5,638 bases of DNA from an uncultured Leptolyngbya sp. GTDB lineage: Bacteria > Cyanobacteriota > Cyanobacteriia > Phormidesmidales > Phormidesmidaceae. Shown here in pieces: positions 1 to 5,018 of this stretch. Under the pieces are notes generated by a model that was given only the letters and a program-made list of their open reading frames with translations, ran no database searches and was not told the DNA's origin. The stretch is taken from assembly GCA_937899365.1 (NCBI GenBank), contig CALBPH010000750.1, positions 1 through 5,638 on the forward strand, in the 5' to 3' direction. Position numbers and translations under genes: made by a program. The first letter of the stretch is position 1, and each line of letters starts with the position of its first letter.

Positions 1-1633
1 GAATACCATGGGCGGTCAATACCTGTTTGGACTCCCATTCACTCAGCAGCAGCCGATTTTCTGCCCTAGCACGGGTCAGCAGCTCGGTGATTGAACCATC
101 TTCAATGGCTGAGGTGGCGGTGAGACTTGGCGTCTCATAAAGGGCATGGAGATTATCACTGTAGCGAGCCATCAGGGTAAACACCTGAGCCGCTGCATCG
201 GGGTAGGGCAGGGTAAAGATACTGCTTTTGTTAAGTTGAGCTTCCCCTGCGGCCACCCCTTCTGTGCCCATCCAGCTGGCCAACAGGGGTTTGTTTTTCC
301 ACTGATTCACCCGGGTTTGTAGCTGTGCCGCCGTTTCGGTGGGTTGGGTCATGGCCTGGGGCGTTAAAACCACCAAAAGACCATCGCTGTTTTTTTCCTG
401 GGCTAACACATCCAGCGCGGCTCCATAGCGCTCCGGTGTAGCATCGCCCAAAATATCGATGGGGTTTTGGCGACTCCAATGGGGCGGTAATAATTTATCT
501 AGCTGGGTTACGGTCTCAGGGCTCAAGTTGGCCAACTCTCCGCCACTGCGAATCAGGGCATCCGTGGCCAACACCCCCGGCCCCCCGGCATTGGTGAGAA
601 TTGTCAGGCGTTTGCCGCAAGGACGAGGCTGTTTCCCCAATACTTCGGCTAAATTAAACAACTCATCAATGGTGTTTACCCGTAACACCCCGCAGCGACG
701 AAATGCAGCATCTAGCACCTCATCGCTACCTGCCATCGCCCCGGTGTGGGAAGCAGCGGCCTGGGCCGCCAGCTGAGTGCGTCCTGACTTAATAACAATG
801 ATAGGCTTACTCAGAGCCACTTCCCGAGCCGCCGAGAGAAATGACCGGGCATTGCCAATGGTTTCCATATAAATAACAATGCTGTGGGTGGCCGGATCAT
901 CCCCCAGGTAATAGATCAAATCTCCCCAATCAATATCCATCATGGAGCCTATGGAGATAAAAGCACTGAAGCCTACGTTTTCACGTAGGCTCCAGTCTAG
1001 AATTGAGGTACATAGCGCGCCGCTTTGACTAATAAACCCGACACTGCCGGGCCGGGCCATTGCCCCAGCAAAGGTGGCATTTAAACCACTGGTGGGGCAC
1101 ATCAGCCCCAAACAGTTAGGGCCCAGCACCCGTATTTGATACTGTCGCGCCGTGGCTAATACAGCCTCTTCTAACGCTACCCCAGCTGGCCCAATCTCCC
1201 TAAAACCAGCGGAGAGAATAATCACCCCTTTTACACCCGCTTTTCCGCACTGGTCAATTACATCTGGAACTCCCTGGGCCGGAATGGCAATGATGGCTAG
1301 GTCAATAGTCGCAGGCACAACACCAATCGTAGGATACGCTTTGATCCCGAGCACATTAGTCCGGGTAGGGTGAACGGGAAAAACAGTCCCCCCAAATGAA
1401 TTACTAATGAGATTCCACAGCAGGGTGCGACCGACACTACCGGGGCGCTCAGTTGCACCGATAACGGCTACAGTTTGCGGTGCAAAGAAGGGGGAAAGAG
1501 GCTGATAATCGTAGCGCAGAATATCGTGGGTGGGACAGTGACCTAGATTCTTAGAAGAATTTGTTGTTGCCCCATGGGATGTGACGTCATCCAAGGCGTT
1601 GTCTATAGATTTACTAACGTTAAACGCAGTCAT
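1..1633 (-). CDS. Acetate/acyl-CoA ligase, NDP(ADP)-forming, partial (C-terminus beyond window)
   Basis: Cytoplasmic enzyme of the succinyl-CoA synthetase-like superfamily, expected to interconvert acetyl-CoA + ADP + Pi with acetate + ATP + CoA. I translated 544 uninterrupted codons from ATG 1633-1631 to the window edge. The N-terminal CoA-binding Rossmann domain spans about residues 47-142, with the dinucleotide-type motif VIGATERPGSVG at 58-69. A ligase-CoA domain follows, with SQSGAL at 202-207 and SHTGAMAGSDEV at 295-306; His296 is the expected phosphohistidine. A second ligase-CoA subdomain spans about 340-490. Residues from about 528 (LLLSEWESKQVLTAHGI) look like the start of an ATP-grasp domain, so alpha- and beta-type parts are fused in one chain. 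Close relatives known to me are about 900 residues and often end in a GNAT acetyltransferase domain, which cannot be seen here. The start is the first possible one after an in-frame stop at 1663-1661; the GGGG at 1642-1645 is only a weak ribosome-binding match. About 45 residues precede the first domain. It is divergent from pflBA. Exact substrate and direction are inferred. Confidence 0.9.
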   Translation of the reverse strand, partial: MTAFNVSKSIDNALDDVTSHGATTNSSKNLGHCPTHDILRYDYQPLSPFFAPQTVAVIGATERPGSVGRTLLWNLISNSFGGTVFPVHPTRTNVLGIKAYPTIGVVPATIDLAIIAIPAQGVPDVIDQCGKAGVKGVIILSAGFREIGPAGVALEEAVLATARQYQIRVLGPNCLGLMCPTSGLNATFAGAMARPGSVGFISQSGALCTSILDWSLRENVGFSAFISIGSMMDIDWGDLIYYLGDDPATHSIVIYMETIGNARSFLSAAREVALSKPIIVIKSGRTQLAAQAAASHTGAMAGSDEVLDAAFRRCGVLRVNTIDELFNLAEVLGKQPRPCGKRLTILTNAGGPGVLATDALIRSGGELANLSPETVTQLDKLLPPHWSRQNPIDILGDATPERYGAALDVLAQEKNSDGLLVVLTPQAMTQPTETAAQLQTRVNQWKNKPLLASWMGTEGVAAGEAQLNKSSIFTLPYPDAAAQVFTLMARYSDNLHALYETPSLTATSAIEDGSITELLTRARAENRLLLSEWESKQVLTAHGI

Positions 1634-1692
1634 AAATAATGCCCCAAATACATCTAAGTTTCAGATACGTGAAGGGTGAAACTTACTCGTTG

Positions 1693-1720
1693 TTTTTAGT
1701 TAACGTCTATTGACTAAAAA
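1693..1720. repeat. Inverted repeat / potential hairpin upstream of the ligase gene
   Basis: The arms TTTTTAGT (1693-1700) and ACTAAAAA (1713-1720) are exact inverted repeats. Three further pairs inside, one of them G-T, extend the stem to 11 bp around a 6-nt loop. The element sits 60-87 bases upstream of the ligase start codon on the minus strand, where an operator or a 5' UTR hairpin would be expected. Its role is unknown, and because it is AT-rich, chance is a real alternative. Confidence 0.4.
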
Positions 1721-1762
1721 TGGCACCTGTTGCTGGATCGCCTTAGTAGCTTATGGAAAACG

Positions 1763-1780
1763 TAAAATCTCTAAAATCTC
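1763..1780. repeat. Tandem 9-bp duplication
   Basis: Two adjacent exact copies of TAAAATCTC (1763-1771 and 1772-1780). This looks like a small replication-slippage duplication; no function is suggested. Confidence 0.6.
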
Positions 1781-1898
1781 TGATTCATCTTAGCTGCCGG
1801 AGATTAAGGTCGTCTATCTAAGTGCAACCCGATTACCTCTAAAGTGTATCTCGAAAGATTTGAATAGATAGCATTAATTTCCTATTCCTTTTGCAAAA

Positions 1899-1912
1899 GT
1901 AATTGCCAATAC
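1899..1912. promoter_or_regulatory. Candidate NtcA-binding site (GTA-N8-TAC)
   Basis: GTAATTGCCAATAC matches exactly the GTA-N8-TAC consensus of NtcA, the CRP-family nitrogen/2-oxoglutarate regulator of cyanobacteria. The core ATTGCCAA (1902-1909) recurs inverted as TTGGCAAT at 1928-1935, giving an 8-bp inverted repeat with an 18-nt spacer. For an activated promoter the -10 box should lie about 22 bases away, but neither direction shows a good TAN3T there: TGCATA rightward at 1935-1940, TAATGC leftward at 1876-1871. The site is 266 bases from the ligase start and over 700 from pflB, so the ligase is the more likely target. Six fixed bases in 1 kb of AT-rich DNA can occur by chance. Confidence 0.35.
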
Positions 1913-1964
1913 GTAAATCTCTTTGGCTTGGCAATGCATACGACGATTTAAGGCTTAGTTTAGG

Positions 1965-1992
1965 AGTTATGCAACCTTAAGGTTGCATAACT
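1965..1992. repeat. Perfect 28-bp palindrome
   Basis: The 12-base arms AGTTATGCAACC (1965-1976) and GGTTGCATAACT (1981-1992) flank a central TTAA that is itself self-complementary, so all 28 bases are palindromic; symmetry ends at 1964/1993. No T-run follows on either strand, and no transcription unit is seen ending here, so an intrinsic terminator is unlikely. The outer sequence TAGGAGTTATGCA recalls, from memory, terminal inverted repeats of some cyanobacterial insertion sequences and MITEs, which would make this two abutted ends left after a deletion. A dimeric-regulator operator is the alternative. Confidence 0.7.
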
Positions 1993-2000
1993 GTTGTGGC

Positions 2001-2018
2001 ACTCATAATACTCATCAT
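2001..2018. repeat. Imperfect tandem 9-bp duplication
   Basis: ACTCATAAT (2001-2009) is followed directly by ACTCATCAT (2010-2018), one mismatch in nine. It lies just right of the 28-bp palindrome and may be a slippage product or an old target-site scar; neither can be shown from the sequence. Confidence 0.4.
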
Positions 2019-2025
2019 GGGCCAT

Positions 2026-2058
2026 CCCAGCTTTTGGAGGTGCAGCCTAAGCTATGGG
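2026..2058 (+). other. Weak potential hairpin with an SD-like GGAGGT in its loop
   Basis: CCC-AGCTT (2026-2033) can pair with AAGCT-AT-GGG (2049-2058), with AT as a 2-nt bulge. A GGAGGT at 2036-2041 would lie in the loop. The only ATG downstream (2054) opens an 8-codon frame, so no gene is supported. It is recorded because it would lie in the leader of a long pflB transcript started further upstream. Confidence 0.2.
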
Positions 2059-2139
2059 TCACAAATATTTCGATACGTGAGTGTGGTTTTAGAAACGTAA
2101 CAGAACCGTATCAGATAGATCTCTGTCTTCAAAAATTTC

Positions 2140-2148
2140 TGCTATATT
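2140..2148 (+). promoter_or_regulatory. Candidate extended -10 promoter element, pflB direction
   Basis: TGCTATATT matches the extended -10 form TGnTATAAT with one mismatch in the hexamer. No good -35 hexamer is seen 16-18 bases upstream, which extended -10 promoters can tolerate. It would start transcription near 2155 and give pflB a leader of about 490 bases. This is a motif match only. Confidence 0.25.
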
Positions 2149-2246
2149 GAGCCCATAGGCAAGATTACTTAGTCAAGTTCTGTTGGAGGTTTCTAGGTTC
2201 TGTCAGGCGTTGGGGGCACTCATTGATGTGAGACTATACCCAAGAT

Positions 2247-2261
2247 TCATAGACTCTATGA
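2247..2261. promoter_or_regulatory. Inverted repeat, candidate operator upstream of pflB
   Basis: TCATAGA-C-TCTATGA is a perfect 7-bp inverted repeat around a single central base. Overlapping it, ATTCATAGACTCTA (2245-2258) recurs 120 bases downstream as ATTCAAAGACTCTA (2365-2378) with one mismatch. A symmetric site plus a second half-conserved copy upstream of a tightly controlled anaerobic gene would fit a regulator binding twice. I cannot match the motif to a known regulator. Confidence 0.3.
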
Positions 2262-2364
2262 TTTAAGCCTGCTTTTAGAATCAGTTCAGACGTGGATGTT
2301 CTTGCATATCGGCTGGGTGAGATTTGCAACATGCACAGGTATATTTTGGGTTGAGATTTTTGAA

Positions 2365-2378
2365 ATTCAAAGACTCTA
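2365..2378. repeat. Second copy of the ATTCAwAGACTCTA motif
   Basis: ATTCAAAGACTCTA matches 13 of 14 bases at 2245-2258, in the same orientation. The right half of the inverted repeat is not conserved here, so it would be a weaker site if it is one. Confidence 0.3.
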
Positions 2379-2637
2379 CAAGAATTCATCTGGCGCTGCT
2401 GATACTTGGGATGACTTTAGCTACAAGATGCTGGCGTCTGGCATTTATAACAGGGCGGCACATCCCCTAAGTCAGCAACAGTATCCCCTTAGAAAAGACA
2501 GGATTTTAGCAGGCTGATTACAAAATTCTGCTTTTGGCGTCAGTTTTGCCGCTTTAGGTGGGCTGGATGTTGTTTATCGATATTTCACCAGCAATGGCAA
2601 CGGGGTATTGGGGTTGCTATTGCGTAATTCTTTTGTC

Positions 2638-2642
2638 AGGAG
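2638..2642 (+). promoter_or_regulatory. pflB ribosome-binding site, favouring the second ATG
   Basis: AGGAG at 2638-2642 is a good Shine-Dalgarno core. It lies only 3 bases from the first ATG (2646), which is too close for normal initiation, but 9 bases from the in-frame ATG at 2652. The start is therefore more likely at 2652. Confidence 0.7.
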
Positions 2643-2645
2643 AGT

Positions 2646-4940
2646 ATGACTATGAACGTATCAAATGTAGTTGGCACAAGAACAAGTAATTCCATCTCCG
2701 CTCAGACTCCTCCGATTCAGGCTTGGCATCAGTTCTTGGCTGGCTCTTGGATCAATGAGATTAACGTTCGAGATTTTATTCAGAAAAACTATTCTCCCTA
2801 TGAGGGCGACGGCGATTTTTTGGCCGGCATTAGCGATCGCACCCAGCAGCTATGGCATCAGGTTACTGAGCTTATGCAGCAAGAGCGGGAGCGCGGCATT
2901 TTGGATACTGACGACCGTCTGCCTACCGGCATTACGGCCCATGCCCCCGGCTATATAGATCATAGACTGGAGCAAATTGTTGGGCTACAAACCGATAAAC
3001 CCCTAAAGCGGGCGATTATGCCCCTGGGCGGGATTCGGGTCGTCAAGAAGTCTTTAGAGGCCTATGGCTATCAGCTGGCCCCCCAAACATTAGAGATATT
3101 TACCAAGTATCGAAAAACTCACAATGACGGTGTGTTTGATGCCTACACCAGTGAAATGAAACGGGCGCGCCATTCAGGCATTATCACCGGACTGCCCGAT
3201 GCCTATGGTCGGGGGCGCATTATTGGGGACTACCGCCGGGTGGCGCTGTATGGTTGCGATCGCTTAATTCTGGATAAACAACAGCAGCTGCAATCCCTGG
3301 AGCTAGATACCCTGGACGAGGCGGTCATTGGCCAGCGTGAAGAGATTGCCGAGCAGATTCGGGCCCTCCAGGAACTCAAACAAATGGCTGAGGCCTACGG
3401 CTGTGACATTGGGAAACCGGCAGCTACGGCCCAAGAAGCGGTGCAGTGGACCTATTTTGGCTATCTTGGGGCCATTAAGGAACAGAATGGGGCTGCCATG
3501 TCCCTGGGGCGGGTGTCAACATTCTTAGACATCTATATTCAGCGGGATCTGGCCAACGGCACCCTGAGCGAATTAGATGCCCAGGAACTGATCGATCAGT
3601 TTGTCATGAAGCTGCGGATGGTGCGATTTCTGCGGGCTCCGGCTTACAATCAGCTGTTTTCTGGCGATCCGGTATGGGTGACCGAATCCATTGGCGGAAT
3701 AGGGTTAGATGGTCGTCCACTGGTGACCAAAACCAGCTTCCGGTGTTTGCAGACCCTCTATAACTTAGGGCCAGCCCCAGAGCCCAATCTAACCGTGCTG
3801 TGGTCCGAGCAACTCCCCAGGGCGTTTAAACAGTTCTGTGCCAAAGTCTCTAAGGATACCAGCTCGATTCAATATGAAAACGATGACCTGATGCGTTCTG
3901 AGTATGGCGATGATTATGGTATCGCCTGCTGTGTGTCGGCCATGCCCATTGGCAAACAAATGCAGTTCTTTGGGGCACGGGTAAACCTGGCTAAGGCGCT
4001 ACTCTATGCCATCAATGGGGGTAAAGATGAGAAGTCAGGGGAACAGGTGGCTCCCGCCTATGCGCCGGTTACAGGAGACTGGCTGAACTACGATGAGGTG
4101 ATGGTCAAGTTTGATATCCTGATGTCCTGGCTGGCCAAGCTCTATGTGAACACCCTCAACGTGATTCACTACATGCATGACAAATACTGCTATGAGCGTC
4201 TAGAGATGGCTCTCCACGACCGTGATGTCTATCGCACCATGGCCTGTGGGATTGCCGGTCTGTCAGTGGTGGCTGATTCTCTCTCGGCCATCAAGTATGG
4301 CCAGGTAAAGGTGATTCGTAATGACAGTGGGCTGGCGGTGGACTATAAGGTCTATGGCGACTATCCCGCATTTGGCAACAACGATCAGCGGGTAGATGAG
4401 ATTGCCTCGGATCTGGTGAAACGCTTTATGAATCACATTCGGCAGCACAAAACCTACCGGAATGCGGTGCCCACCCAGTCGATTCTCACCATTACGTCCA
4501 ACGTGGTCTATGGCAAAAAGACCGGCAGTACCCCCGATGGTCGCAAGGCCGGGGCTCCCTTTGCCCCCGGTGCTAACCCCATGCACGGTCGCGATACTAA
4601 GGGTGCGATCGCAGCCTGTGAATCCGTCGCCCAGCTGCCTTACCAGCACGCCCAGGATGGCATTTCCTACACCTTTTCCATCGTGCCGGATGCCCTGGGT
4701 AAATCCGACGACGCTCAAGTCAATAATCAGGTGGGACTGTTGGATGGCTACGTCCACAACACAGGACAGCACATCAATGTAAATGTGCTCAACCGAGAAA
4801 CCTTGCTCGATGCCATAGATCATCCTGAAAAGTATCCCCAGCTGACCATTCGGGTTTCGGGCTATGCGGTGAACTTTATTAAGCTCACCCGTGAACAACA
4901 GATGGATGTGGTTAATCGCACCTTCCACAGTCGGTTCTAA
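2646..4940 (+). CDS. pflB: Pyruvate formate-lyase (formate C-acetyltransferase)
   Basis: Cytoplasmic glycyl-radical enzyme converting pyruvate + CoA to formate + acetyl-CoA under anoxia. The 764 residues compare with about 760 in E. coli PflB, and similarity is visible along the whole length. Key sites: the adjacent catalytic cysteines Cys428-Cys429 in IACCVSAMPIGKQ, aligned with Cys418/419 of E. coli; Gly739 in RVSGYA, the radical glycine (Gly734); and substrate-contact residues Arg191, Trp344 and Arg445, aligned from memory with Arg176, Trp333 and Arg435. The Cys-Cys pair separates it from glycerol/diol dehydratases, which have one. The N-terminus has a Ser/Thr-rich extension of roughly 13-15 residues over E. 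coli. The loop at 702-709 is about five residues shorter than in E. coli. An in-frame TAA at 2625-2627 leaves only ATG 2646 or ATG 2652; Shine-Dalgarno spacing favours 2652 (762 aa). pflA follows after 78 bases on the same strand. Arginines are mostly CGN codons and I see no sign of recent transfer. A 2-ketobutyrate formate-lyase activity cannot be excluded. Confidence 0.97.
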   Translation: MTMNVSNVVGTRTSNSISAQTPPIQAWHQFLAGSWINEINVRDFIQKNYSPYEGDGDFLAGISDRTQQLWHQVTELMQQERERGILDTDDRLPTGITAHAPGYIDHRLEQIVGLQTDKPLKRAIMPLGGIRVVKKSLEAYGYQLAPQTLEIFTKYRKTHNDGVFDAYTSEMKRARHSGIITGLPDAYGRGRIIGDYRRVALYGCDRLILDKQQQLQSLELDTLDEAVIGQREEIAEQIRALQELKQMAEAYGCDIGKPAATAQEAVQWTYFGYLGAIKEQNGAAMSLGRVSTFLDIYIQRDLANGTLSELDAQELIDQFVMKLRMVRFLRAPAYNQLFSGDPVWVTESIGGIGLDGRPLVTKTSFRCLQTLYNLGPAPEPNLTVLWSEQLPRAFKQFCAKVSKDTSSIQYENDDLMRSEYGDDYGIACCVSAMPIGKQMQFFGARVNLAKALLYAINGGKDEKSGEQVAPAYAPVTGDWLNYDEVMVKFDILMSWLAKLYVNTLNVIHYMHDKYCYERLEMALHDRDVYRTMACGIAGLSVVADSLSAIKYGQVKVIRNDSGLAVDYKVYGDYPAFGNNDQRVDEIASDLVKRFMNHIRQHKTYRNAVPTQSILTITSNVVYGKKTGSTPDGRKAGAPFAPGANPMHGRDTKGAIAACESVAQLPYQHAQDGISYTFSIVPDALGKSDDAQVNNQVGLLDGYVHNTGQHINVNVLNRETLLDAIDHPEKYPQLTIRVSGYAVNFIKLTREQQMDVVNRTFHSRF
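2833..2840. repeat. HIP1 octamer GCGATCGC
   Basis: First of three exact copies within pflB. HIP1 is strongly over-represented in many cyanobacterial genomes and is the main direct clue to the host. Confidence 0.85.
3256..3263. repeat. HIP1 octamer GCGATCGC
   Basis: Second exact copy, spanning codons for Cys-Asp-Arg (residues 204-206 of PflB). Confidence 0.85.
4605..4612. repeat. HIP1 octamer GCGATCGC
   Basis: Third exact copy, spanning codons for Gly-Ala-Ile-Ala (residues 653-656 of PflB). Confidence 0.85.
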
Positions 4941-4945
4941 TGGTT

Positions 4946-4982
4946 CCAGGCAAGGACAGGCACGACACCTGCCCTTGCCTGG
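4946..4982 (+). terminator. Strong pflB-pflA intergenic hairpin (attenuator or mRNA-stability element)
   Basis: CCAGGCAAGGACAGG (4946-4960) pairs with CCTGCCCTTGCCTGG (4968-4982): a 15-bp GC-rich stem with one A-C mismatch (4956/4972) and a 7-nt loop, starting five bases after the pflB stop. No T-run follows (ATGTCACTG), so it does not look like a full intrinsic terminator. It more likely protects the 3' end of the pflB message or lets only some transcripts continue into pflA. That would suit a catalytic activator needed in much smaller amounts than PflB. Confidence 0.75.
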
Positions 4983-5018
4983 ATGTCACTGACTGGATTC
5001 TCTAGTTAGGTCTCTCTT

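Larger units (their letters stand above)
1634..2645. other. Long divergent intergenic region, no convincing gene
   Basis: About 1 kb separates the start codons of the ligase gene and pflB, and it must hold the promoters of both. It is more AT-rich than the flanking genes and stop codons break all frames I followed. The only longer open frame (2296-2517) has the wrong codon use. The region carries several symmetric or repeated elements listed separately, plus a GTTTCA/TGAAAC inverted repeat at 1658-1682 and two copies of GATACGTGA at 1664-1672 and 2072-2080. Besides the -10-like site listed at 2140-2148, a TATAAC at 2446-2451 could be a -10 box, but no matching -35 is visible. I see no tRNA, transposase remnant or known riboswitch. 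Confidence 0.7.

Noticed and set aside
231..1373. Open frames at 231-479 (minus strand), 459-776 and 1152-1373 (plus strand)
   Set aside because: All lie within the continuous 544-codon ligase frame on the minus strand, whose motifs are clear; these are out-of-frame or antisense shadows.
1630..1653. Seven-codon leader frame (MYLGHYL) ending in an ATGA overlap with the ligase start
   Set aside because: Too short to distinguish from chance and with no ribosome-binding site of its own; GGGG inside it is the only SD-like sequence for the ligase itself.
1965..1992. The 28-bp palindrome as an intrinsic terminator
   Set aside because: No T-run on either side and no gene ends here; both neighbours are transcribed away from this point.
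2054..2080. Eight-codon frame (MGHKYFDT) 12 bases after a GGAGGT
   Set aside because: Spacing is long, the peptide has no runs of a regulatory amino acid, and no attenuator follows.
2185..2190. Strong Shine-Dalgarno-like GGAGGT
   Set aside because: No ATG, GTG or TTG follows within 5-12 bases.
2296..2517. 73-codon open frame upstream of pflB, plus strand
   Set aside because: All five arginines are AGA or AGG, whereas pflB mostly uses CGN; no Shine-Dalgarno stands before its ATG, and the product resembles nothing I know. Probably chance.
2518..2649. The same frame stays open after the TGA at 2515 and ends in an ATGA overlap with the first pflB ATG
   Set aside because: It has no ATG/GTG start with a Shine-Dalgarno, and would need readthrough of TGA to join the frame before it. 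The overlap is probably coincidence.
4263..4928. 221-codon open frame on the minus strand inside pflB
   Set aside because: It lies opposite a highly conserved, complete gene; codon bias in pflB explains the open antisense frame, and the product matches no family I recognise.
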